Positions 45,301 to 57,300 of a stretch of DNA of 64,000 nucleotides are shown here, in pieces. The notes under the pieces are model-generated. The model was given only the letters and a program-made list of their open reading frames with translations, was not told where the DNA came from and ran no database searches. Both the position numbers and the translations under genes were made by a program. The number at the start of each line of letters is the position of its first letter. Positions within the stretch are counted from its first letter, which is position 1. The DNA is from Hippophae tibetana (lineage: Eukaryota > Streptophyta > Magnoliopsida > Rosales > Elaeagnaceae), in the NCBI GenBank assembly GCA_037013495.1, contig CM072810.1, forward strand, positions 28,611,843-28,675,842, written 5' to 3'.

Positions 45301-48300
45301 TTAGATCCAAATTTTTTTTTCCAGACATGATGAAGGAATCAATGGATATAAGAAAGAAAAAAAAGGAGGAAGAAGAGAGTAGAGACGAAAGCTAAGCTAA
45401 AAAAAAGAAAGAAGGAAGAAAAGAGGTGGCGCAGAAGACATAAAATTAGGTTTAAGGTAAAAGCCCAGAAGACATAAAAAATTTTGAACCTATTATTCTT
45501 TATTTTTTTACTATATGCCCTTGTCTTCATTAATATATACATTAATTAATTGGAATGTGCCTTAATCTTTGTTAATGTATTTCTTTTATAAATAGTCAAT
45601 TAAATATACAAGTCTCTATTAATGTATTTTTTTTTCTTCATAGTTTTTTATTAAACTTTTTTTATTTTTCAAGTAAGCAAAGTTTTTTTTATTACACATT
45701 TATTCATTTTTGAATAATTTTTATAGCTTGCAATAATATACATAGGTACAAACATAAAAAATTCAAAAAGATATATATATTTAATAGCCATGTCCTAGCA
45801 TCCGTGTTCAAAATTTGGAAACTATATCCATATTTAAGTGTCCTAAAATTTCAAGTTTAACACGTCCAACGCCTAGACATGTACCCATATCCAACATCCA
45901 TATCCACGTCCGAGTAACAGGTTGTAGCTAGGCAACTTAGGATGGAGGATGCTCAATTGGGTTAAAACATGAGCCTAAAATCAATATCACTACCCATCAT
46001 ATCAATTTGAGAGAATTCATAGATATTTCTGCATCAGGCAGAGCAAATCACTACTAATTCCAAAAAATGCACTGGCATTCATTGAGCATGAGCTACAAAA
46101 TTTTGCAAGAGAGCATAGCTAAATGTAGTTTTACAAAAATTTTAGGTACAAAATGTAATTGAGCATATTTACTACAGAAAGAAAATATGGAACTCACCAG
46201 GTACGTTGCGAGCAGAGCCCAAGTCAGTCCCACAATCACAGAAAATAGCACCTTCTAGCATCTTGTTCTAAAATAAAAATAAAAGGTGGGGGAAACAACA
46301 ATGCCTCAATATTTATTATTGTTGTGATAGTTCATGCAGATCAATAGTGCAAAAACCTCAAAGAATCAAAAGGTTCAGAATTTTAATTAGAAAGTTGGAG
46401 CACTACTACAAAAAATTAGGATACTACTAGTTTCGTCATCCTTCAAACATAGTCCATCAAATATTTAACCAAAGTGTACACAAAGCTAAACATTCAAAAT
46501 ATTAAATCAATGCAGCCAAATGGAACTAGGTACGGCTTAAATTTTCCAAGCATTTCTTCTTTTACATTAGAAATACTATAAGTTCCAGCCAAATGCCAAA
46601 GCTTGCCATGATATTGATACATGATTAGTATTTCATACTATAAATTAACTCCTACACTACTCCATGCATTCCAAGGAGCTGATTGGTTTATATCGAAAAC
46701 ATATAATGAAAAATGCACGAGATATCATACAGGAGACTTTAGAAGATTCGACATGAATGAAAATACTCCACATTGTTCTTGCATACCAAAGGGAATGTTA
46801 ATTCACTATTAGCAATCAAACATGATCTCCCAGATCCAACTGCACCATCACCATATCCTCGCACATTATCAATACCACCAATTGCAAATGCTTGATAAGG
46901 AGCCATGTCCCCCACAATGGAACCACCTGTCAGCCTGTCAGAAGGCGAGGTGAGACCATTGCAGATAGAGCACCAACTAGCTATTTTTTACAATACAGAA
47001 TGTAAAGCAAAACATGAAATATGCATTTAATTTCAATGGGATGCATTCATAAGCCATGGAGATTTTTCATTACTGTTGGTTTTTTACTTTCTTGTTGTAA
47101 TGCTAGTTTCTAGTTCTGATAGGCAAGTAACGAAAATTTGCAAATGATTTGTCAAACAATTTTAAATATCCTTGTAAAGTTCTACACCTAGAATATTTCT
47201 ACAACATCTCAGGTAGTTCATATATTATTCTTGCTTCTGAGGTACCCATTGTGTTTGGAGACCTGCTTCCTGCTTATTGCTTATTATTCTCTGCGTTTAT
47301 TTGTCATTCATGCAGTGGCATCTAAATGAGTCTAAGTTTTCTCTCGATACAGCCGTCTATGTTATTATTCAGTATCGTTAATGTCTTGTTAAGTGTCATT
47401 TTTATTGTTTTTTATTTTATTTCTTTTAAGCTTGTCATTTAGCATGAGTTAGTCATGTAGGCCGTTAGTCCATAACTAGTATATGGAGGTAGCTTGCATT
47501 TTTTATTTGCAATTTTTGATGATTGTATTTCTGAAATCCTCTCTCTTCGAATTTGGAATTTACCTTTAGCCCTTGAGGCTCAATTGAAGAATTGTTCCTC
47601 ATTCTAAAGCTATTTAACTCAGAGTTTAATCAATATACTTCCAACATCATATTGGAATTAGAGCGTAAGGCCTAACATCTGATGTCTAATTGCAACAATG
47701 ATAGTTGATGTGTGGGGGACGAAGTTCATGGCAGAGGGAAGTTTAGACTGCCATGGAAGAAATGGAGAATCAATTTGATCATCGACTTTATGAAATGTCG
47801 CGAGACTTTCATCAGTCACTCCAACTGGTTACTAATCAACTTGCTAAGGTGCAACGAAGCTTAAAGCAACTTGGCAAAGAACCTATATGAGGACCCACAC
47901 TTGGCAAAGAACCTATATGAGGACCCACTTGAGAACCAACTCGCAAACCTTTTTTTTACTCAAACTCCATCACCCCAAAAATTAAAGCTACCATGGTCAA
48001 TTGAAAGTCAACCATCAACGATGATAAGGTCACCCCTATTAACTACACCCAACATCAACTTCAGGTATGATCCACCTCAGTTTACTCCTAGGCTCTGTGG
48101 AAAGATCATATTTCAAATTTAACATCAATCTGCTTAGCTTCACTGACTACACTAAAATCAAAGAATTTATGGATTGGCTTACCTCAATTGATAAGTTCTT
48201 TTATTACATTGAGATTCCAAAGAAAAAGAAGGTTAAATTGGTTGCCTATAAACTAGGAAGGGGAGCTTCAGCCTGGTGGGACCACATTTAGCATGAATGA

Positions 48301-51300
48301 AGGGCTACTAACAAATCACCAGTGGTTACTTGGAGTAGTATGAAGAAACTTTTGATTCAACAATTTACCACTTGATTATGAACAAATCCTTTACCAAAAA
48401 TACCATCAATGCCAAGAGGAAGCAAGACAGTGAATACATGAAAGAATTTTGGAGGCTGGTCAAAGAGTGTCTTGCTTATTCAGGGACTTAACTAACCTAT
48501 TCAAGATCATTTAGAGATGAGCCAAACTTTGTGGAGTGTCAACAAAGCCAATAGCCTAACCCTTAAAGCTGAAATTCAATTGACCAAATAGAGAAAACCC
48601 AGCTACCCAAAACGAGCCTATCCGTACTCTTACGACAAATCCAAACTCCTTTCAATCCCAACCAATCCATCTACCCCAAAGGCCTAACTAGATCTTCAAA
48701 CCCAAAGCAAACCACCTCCTAAACAGAACAACCCTCCAGCTAAATTGAACCCTTATACCAACAAACCCCCTGTAAAGTGCTTTAGATGTTTGCAAGATGG
48801 ACCCAAGTCCAATGAATGTCCTCAAAGGAAAACTGCCAATTTTGTTGGTAAATGTGAAGATATTGATGAAGAATTTGAAGACCATGAACTTGATCTTGAA
48901 GGAAAACAAGCTATTTTGGAGGGATGAAGGAGAAAGGGTAGTATCCTACATTTTTCAGAAACTACTTGGTACACATAAACAACCAACGACACCTCAGAGG
49001 CATTCCTTATTTAGAACCAGGTGCATAGTCCAACAAAAATTACTTGATGTTATAATAGATTGTGGGAGCATAGAAAACATGGTTTCCAAAGGCTTTGGGA
49101 CTAAGTGTTAGTAAGCCCCCAATTCATACAAAATTGGATGACTCAAAAGGGGTACAAAAACTAAAGTCCAGGAATTGTACAAGATCAAACTATCCATTGG
49201 GAACTTTTATCGAGATGAAGTGGAATGTGATATAGTTGACATGGATGCATATCAAATACTATTAGGTAGGCCATAGCAGTATGATGTAGATGCTAATCAC
49301 AAGAGGAGATCCAATGTATATGTGTTTGGTTAGAAAGGTAAGAAGATTGCACTAATCTTATAACTATTATAAAAGATCTGAGTTTGTATTTTTATTATAA
49401 AAATTATTATTTTAATCTCAAAAGTGATATGTCAAAATTTGATTTACAATGTTTACAATAAGTATTAATTAATTTCCTTATATAACCTAATCCAATTATC
49501 CATGTATCGAATATATCATACCCTTTGATATTCTCTAAAATTCTAATCAATTGTAAAAATGTAATTAATTATGACAACACACTTCATGAACCATTAACTA
49601 TTAGTTTATTATTAACTAGGGAAGTAACTTATAAGATGAAAAACAAAAGTTGCTTATTAAAATTGTAAGAATTGAAGTTTTCAAAACTTTTACGCTTTTA
49701 AATGCATAATCCAAATGTTTTATATCTTATAACTATTACAAAATGAATGAGTTTGCATTTTCTTAAGTAAATGATCATCCTAGCCTCAAAACTAACATGT
49801 CAATTTAGTGATTTTGTCCTTTCATATCCCCAAAAATGATATGTTAAAAAACTAGTTGGTGATTTATACTCCAATTATCAATATATTTTCTCATATAATA
49901 TGATTCGGGTAGTAATATTATCACAATCGAAATTGTTATTATCACAACAATAATATATGAATTATCTATTTTCTTTCAATAATTAATATACTTTTATATT
50001 ATTATATTTTGAAGAAATATTGAAAGATGGTGGAGAGAACTAGTAGTTAGACAAATAGACCACTAATCTAGGAATAATACAATTGGTATCAACAACTAAT
50101 TCACAGCCTGTACAACCACTAATACATCCTAATTAAAGACATTTTCTCAGAAATTCTACACTCACCTTCAAGTTGGGTGATAGATATTAATTATTCCCAA
50201 CTTACAACTCAGTTCTTCAAAGATTGTTCGAGGTAATACTTTGGTAAGAATATTTACAATATGATGACAAGAAGATGTATATAGGAGATCCACGATTTTT
50301 CCATCTAATTTATCTTTAATGAAATTACGATCAATTTCTAAATGTTTGGTTCGATCATAATGAACTGGGTTTTTTGTAATTTTTATTGCAACTTAATTGT
50401 CACAATGCATGCTGATAGGTTCAATAGTTATGAAGTCCAATTCATTAAGTAGTCTTCTTAACCACATTCCTTCACAAATTCCATTGGCCATAGCTCTGAA
50501 TTCAGCTTCTGCACTGCTTCGAGCGACTACTAAATGTTTCTTACTTTACCAAGTTACAAGATTCCTCCACACGACTGTACAATATCCAATGGTAGATCTG
50601 CGATCCACTATAGAGCCTGTCCAATCAACATCTACAAAAACTTCAATTTTCTTGGTGGGATTCTCACTGAAGTACAATCATTTTCCTGGTGTCATCTTGA
50701 AATAACTGAGTATATGATAGACCGCTTCCATGTGTTCTTCAGTGAGACTGTTCATAAATTGACTTATAACACTCACTGAAAAACCAATATCTGGTCTAGT
50801 GTGGGATAGGTAAATGAGTTTTCCTACTAATATTTGATAACGGCCTTTGTCCACAGGTGCACTGTTTGCTTTGATTCCGAGTTTTACTATAAAGTCCATC
50901 GAAGTTTCTGTCGGTTTACACCCCATCATTCTAGTTTCCTTGAGAAGATCAAGTACATATTTCCTTTGAAATATAGACGTGCATTCGGGCTATTTCCATT
51001 CCTAAGAAATATTTGAGATTGCCTATATCTTTAATCTCAAATTCTTTGGTTAAGAACTCCTTGAGTTTATTCATCTCAATTGTAGAATTACCTGTTAGAG
51101 CTATATCATTTACGTACACAATTAGGATAACTATTTTGTCATTGGAAAAATGTTTGACAAATAGTGTGTGATCTGATTGGCATTGATTGTACCCATATCT
51201 CTTCAGAATTTTAGAAAACCTATTGAACCAGGCACGCAGAGACTGCTTCAATCCATATAAGGATTTTTTAAATTTGCAGACTCTATTGGTTGGACCAGGA

Positions 51301-54300
51301 GATTCAATTCTAGAAGGAATGTCCATTTAGACTTCTCCTTCGAGATCACCATTAAAGAATGCACTCTTAACGTCTAATTGGTAGAGAGATCAATCCAAGT
51401 TAGATGCCAGGGAGAAAAGAACACGAACAGTGTTAAGCTTTGCTACAGGTGTAAAAGTTTCCTGATAGTCAATCCCATATACTTGAGTGAATCCCTTAGC
51501 CACAAGAAGAGCCTTGAATCTTTCTACACTGCGTCTACTCTGTGTTTGATTGTAAAGATCCACTTACACCCAACAACTCGTTTTTCTAATGATAGTTCTG
51601 TGATCTCCTAAGTCTTGTTTTTCTCTAAGGCACTAAGTTCTTCAAGAATAGATGTCTTCTATTCAGATACCTAAAAGACTTCATGAACGGAATTTAGAAC
51701 CTGTATCTGATCAAGGTTGCTGATAAATGCCTTATAACCTGGTGAGAGACTTTTATAGGAAACAAAGTTATAGATGAGGTGGTTTGTACAAGATCTTACA
51801 CCTTTTCTTATAACAATTGGAACATTCAAATCATGAAGAGGCAACTCAATAATAAGAGGTTCAGTGATGTTACCTTGTGAATTGTCAGAGTGGCCTGTAC
51901 TCGGGTTGGACTCCTAGACTGGCTCAAGATATGCTCGGTTCTCCATTCTCTCTTGAGTTCTTTTCCTCCTAGAGTAGACAATAAGATCCTTGTTTGGAAC
52001 CGGGAAGTTTGGATTTGTTGGCAGAGGAGTTGATGATTCATTGGGATTATTAGGAGCATTTGTTTAAGACACTAATGCACTCTCTGGAATTTGCGGGATA
52101 TGATTTGAGATAGAATTTGTGGGAGACTGAGTGGTAATTCTATTCCAAAGTTGGTATTCGTTGCCTATGTTCTCACCCTAAATGATAGGTTTGGGATAAT
52201 ACGGATATTGTTCAAAGAAGGTGACATCCATTGTATTATAAAACCGTTTTGTGATAGGAGAGAAGCATTTGTATCATTTCTGGTATGATGAATACCCTAG
52301 GATTATGCATTTGATGGCTCTAGGATCAAGTTTACCTCTATGATGTACATGGACATAAGTAGAACATCCAAATATTTTAAAGGAAATGTTGAACACAATT
52401 CTGGTGTGTGGGTATGACTCAAGTAGAATGCCAATAGGTGTTTTGAAAGTGAAGACACGAGAGGGCGCCCTATTAATAAGATAGGTAGCCGTAAGGATAG
52501 TTTTCCCCTATAAATGTTTAGGGACATGAGTTGTGAACATGAAAGATCTTGCTACCTCGAGAAGATATAATAATTTTAACCCTAAACCTTAACATACAAA
52601 TATAACCCAAATCCTAAACCATATTTAAAAAAAATTAATCATAAACCTTAACCCAAAAATATAACCCTAAACCCTAAATTCCAAAACCATAAGTCGTAAA
52701 CCCCAAATCCCAAAACCCTATTTAGAAAAATAATAGTTTTAACCCTAAACATTAACCCACAAATATAACCTCAAACCATAAACCCTAAATCCCAAATCCC
52801 AAATCCAAAATCCCTAAATCTCAAATCTTAAACCTCAAAACCCTAAAGCTTATTTAGAAAAATAATAACTTTAATAATATATTTTCTTTTTAAGTAATAA
52901 TTATTTAGAAAAATAATGATTTTAATAATGTATTTTGTCTGACGAAAAAATAATAATAATTTTGATTACAGTGGTCAAACAAAACAAAACTGTTTCCTTT
53001 CCATTCCATTCCGATTTCATTCTGTGAACCAAACGTCACCTAAGAATTGAAGCAAAGTATACCTTAGCATTGTCAATTTTCAATACTTAGATTTTTGTTT
53101 GAAATTGGGTTTGAATTATTGTATTGAAATTTTTAAAGATCTGACCTAATTCATATTTTTGTTTCATGAGAAATAACCAAGTGATTTGAGTATGATCATC
53201 TACAAATGAAATGAACCAATGTGTCCCTGTTATGTTTTTGATTCGAGAAGGTCCCCAAATATCAATGTGAATTAATAAGGATGTGATTTTTTATGTGAAA
53301 GATTGGGATATGCATCTCTAACATGTTTTGAAAATTGACATACTTCACATTGAAAATCCTTTGAGTTTTTATTTCTAAATAATGAGGGGAAAAGTTTTTC
53401 CAAATACAAAAAATTAGAATGACCTAGGCAATAGTAATTCAACATGATGTCACCATCGTTATTGGATTTAAGATTTAACAAAGCTTTATTCTGAGAAGGA
53501 ACCTCGGATACAGTTTGGAGGACTTGTCTTTCTGGAGAGTCTTCACTTTTGAGGAGATAGAGTCCCGAGCACTCTTTAGCACTGCCAATCATCTTCCCCG
53601 AATCCAAGTCCTAAAATACACAGATTAAGAACAAATTTAGCTAAACAATTTTTATCACGGGTGAGTTTAGTAATTGGTAAGAGATTACAAGCAAGGGTAA
53701 GAACAAGGACAAAATCGAGAATAAAGGAATTTGAATTTTTTGTTGAACCAATCCCTGTTACTTTGGATACTGATTCATCACCAATTCTGAGAGTGTGTCC
53801 TTCCTGGTAAGTTTTAAGATTCATGAGAAGAGAAACATCACCCGTCATGTGGTCTGAAGCACCTGAATCAACAATCCATGGTCTCTTAACCTGTTTCACA
53901 CTAAAAGTGTTTAGGGTGTTACCTGATTGAGTTACAGTGGCAGATGATGTTGGCAAGGATTGTCTATATATTTTCTGCAGGGGATCAATTTGTTCCTTGT
54001 TAAATAGGGCAGATTCAAGTGAAGTATTTCCATGGGTTGTGGAGGCAGTATTTCCATGGCTTTCTTTGTTGGTGTGTCGTGCAGGGGTGGCTTCCAATCA
54101 GTTGATTTTCCATGAATTTTCCAAAAGGTTTCCTTAGTATGACCAAGTCTACAACAATGGTCACACCAAGGTCTTCCTCTTCGGGGACGGTTGTCTGCAT
54201 TCTGAGATTACTGGTGTCCTCAAACAGCAAGTGCAGACCCTTCTCCAGGCACTGAAATGGCAGATTGAGGACCCATCATCACCTTTTTTCGACTCTCCTC

Positions 54301-57300
54301 TTAGCAAACTTCAAAGAAGGCTTCACGAATGCTTGGTAAAGACTTTATTCCTAGAATTCTGCCTTGCACATCATTAAGATCTTTGTTGAGTTCCATCAAA
54401 AATTTGAAAATCTGCTTCTTTTCAACAATCTGTTTGTACAGGATTCCGTTTATTGGACACTTCCATTTGTGAACCTCAAAGAGGTCTAATTGCTGCCAAT
54501 ACTGAGTGCGAGAGTTAAAGTATTGGGTAACTGAAGATTCCCCTTGACAAAGATCATGGAGGATGCTTTCGGTCTCAAATAGTTTGAACATATTATCATA
54601 ACTGAAATAAGTATCTCTGGTGGCGTCCCATATTCCTTTGGTAGTATTGTAGAGAAGAAAGTTCTCTCCAATCTTGTTCTTCGTAGAATTTATCAACCTA
54701 GACATCACCATATTGTTCTCGGATTTCCATGTTCTGTATTTCGGATTGTCCTTGTTTAGAGTTGTTACATCTCCAGTGAGGTAATCATCTTTCATCTTTT
54801 CGCATATAAACATCATGACGGATTGGGACCACTGAAGGTAATTATGCCTATTTAATTTGTGATTGGTAATGGGCAAAATATTGTTCTTGGTGGAACCTCC
54901 ATTGGAGCCGGTCACGACAATTTTTCCTATGGTCATTAATACTCGGACTGTCATGAAACTGATGTTATTTCAATTTGGGCTAATTGGACAGTTTGGGTTG
55001 ATTACACAGTTTAGGTTGGGCTGATTCGACTTATTAGTAATTGGGCTGCTGGACGATTGGTTTGATTGGGCTTATTAGTTAGTGGACCTCTTAGTAACTG
55101 GGCTGCTGGACGACTGGAAGGCAACGAGGAAATGGAACAGGAAGCGCCAAAGTGGAGGACAACGACAACTAAGTAAACAGGAATCACCGAAGTGAAAGAC
55201 GATGACAACTGGGTTCTTGTAGAATGGGAAATGGGCTCGTGATAAACCAGGTAGAACTGTCCACGAAGAACTGTGATGTTCGTGGGAGATGAACTAAGTG
55301 GTACCTGGGTTGTGAACAGTGGCAGAAGTCATTCACGACTGTGGTTGAAGTTGCGCGAGACTTAATGATTGAAATCTCGTGAAACTAATGGTTGATATCA
55401 CGTGAGATGAATGGACTAGTTAGCGACGATCGTTGGGCTGGCAGAGACGAAAGCTGGAGGTGAACAAAGTTGGTAAAAAAAAATTGGATTTCAGAAATGC
55501 TCTAATACCATGAAGAAAATATTGAGAGATAGTGGAGAGAAACTGAATTCTTGTTTTTTTCTCTGATCTAGGACCAAGAGTTAGACAAATAGACCACTAA
55601 TCTATGAATAATACACCTGGTATCAACAACTAAATTACAGCCTATTCTACAACTAATTCACAGCCTGTACAACCATTAATACAACCTAATTAACAATATT
55701 CTCTCAGAAATTCTACATACTTACATAAAGTTATAATTAATAAATATTAGTTAACATAATAACAATTTAAGTTGTGATAATATCACAACCCTATAATCCA
55801 ACTATCTATCTATTAAACACATGCATCCATTTATATTCCACGAAAGGTTAGTAGAAAGTCATTATTATTAACGCATGACAACATATAAATGATCATTAAG
55901 GTGCTCAATATAGGTTATGATAGTATTTATTTTATGATATTATAATGTTATTATAACAATTATGATAGTATGTGTTGTTCATACAATTCGTTATGTTAGT
56001 TTTCAAGCAATACTATTATAACAATCTTATAATAAAAATAATCCCATAACTATTGTAAAAAAGTGACTTGGTATGTTTGTTTGTAAGAGACTATTTTAAA
56101 CTCATTATGACATGTTCAAAGTTGATTAGTAGAAATGTATTCAATCCAATTCTCTATCTCTTTTTCCATAATATATGTCTCATTTTATATAAATACTAAT
56201 TAGAAACTTTTAGAATTATGCAAACTTTTGACATTTTCAAATCATGAATCAATAACTATCATCTCTCTATATCTTTCTCCATATATCTCTCCTATAATTA
56301 TAAATGATATTAACTCAAGACCTTTAAGTTAGGCAAACTTTTGATATTCTTCCATCATAAATCAATAACCATCATCTCTCTCATAGTTATATATAAATAT
56401 TAACTCAAGACTTTTATTGGTATAATTATTATGTGTATAATAGTATGTACATGTTTTTTCTCCATGGGGCTTGATTTATTTCATCATACTATTATACACA
56501 TAATAATTATACCAATAAAAGTCTTGAGTTAATATTTATATATAACTATGAGAGAGATGATGGTTATTGATTTATGATGGAAGAATATCAAAAGTTTGCC
56601 TAACTTAAAGGTCTTGAGTTAATATCATTTATAATTATAGGAGAGATATATGGAGAAAGATATAGAGAGATGATAGTTATTGATTCATGATTTGAAAATG
56701 TCAAAAGTTTGCATAATTCTAAAAGTTTCTAATTAGTATTTATATAAAATGAGACATATATTATGGAAAAAGAGATAAAGAATTGGATTGAACATCCCCT
56801 ATTCCAATCATCGAGGCATTTATCTTCACCTCAAACACTTGATCAAAATTTGATAAAGCAATGACTGTAGCATGGTTGAGCTTTTTATTTTATTTTTTGG
56901 AAGCTTCTTTTTTGTTCCTCACCCAACTGGAATTGCCTATTTGAGACAATTGATAATTGGAGCAACAATATTGCTAAAGTCCTTGTGAAACCTCCTATGA
57001 AAGGTTCCTAGCCCTCCTCACTTGTACTATCCTTGGGGAAGGCCAACTCATTATAACTTCAAATTTCTTTTTGTTTGCATAATGAAACCAAGGAAACCAG
57101 TTGATGAGTGAATAATTCACATTTCTTCATATTTATATATAACTTATTAGTCCTCGAGGATTCTAGCACAACTCTTAAGTGTCGTAAATGAGTTTCAACA
57201 TCTTTACTACACACCAATATATCATCAAAGTAGACTACAACAAAATATTTGGTGAAGGACTTCAAGACCTGTTACATGAGCCTCATAAATGTGCTTGGAG

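Larger units (their letters stand above)
39332..46197 (-). other. OEP36/39 intron 10, 6.9 kb, holds a copia element
   Basis: Runs from donor gtgagt (46,197) to acceptor at 39,332. About 3.9 kb is the copia fossil at 41,418-45,289. The flanks, 39,340-41,417 and 45,290-46,190, are AT-rich with no gene or further element that I recognise. Confidence 0.9.
50010..55717 (-). mobile_element. Ty1/copia retrotransposon fossil nested in the gypsy element
   Basis: The LTRs are 50,010-50,160 (3') and 55,511-55,717 (5'). The complement of a primer-binding site, gctctaatacca, abuts the 5' LTR at 55,499-55,510, and a purine tract (AACTTGAAGGTGAG on the minus strand) precedes the 3' LTR. Flanking pentamers tattt and tactt suggest a slightly changed target duplication. 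On the minus strand: gag (about 54,950-54,150, with [14 protein letters not shown]), protease [10 protein letters not shown] (about 53,860), GAG-pre-integrase and integrase (about 53,580-52,150), reverse transcriptase ([17 protein letters not shown], about 51,260; the YVNDIALTG motif, about 51,110) and RNase H (about 50,930-50,400). It is broken with several breaks, and a separate sequence is inserted in its integrase part. It is younger than the gypsy that encloses it. Confidence 0.9.

Noticed and set aside
52568-52860. A real telomere or chromosome end
   Set aside because: The repeats are degenerate and enclosed within a copia element, with gene sequence continuing on both sides.
56140-56792. 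A microRNA gene
   Set aside because: A pairing of about 308 bp with one mismatch is far longer and more perfect than a microRNA stem. If expressed it would resemble a long hairpin siRNA source.
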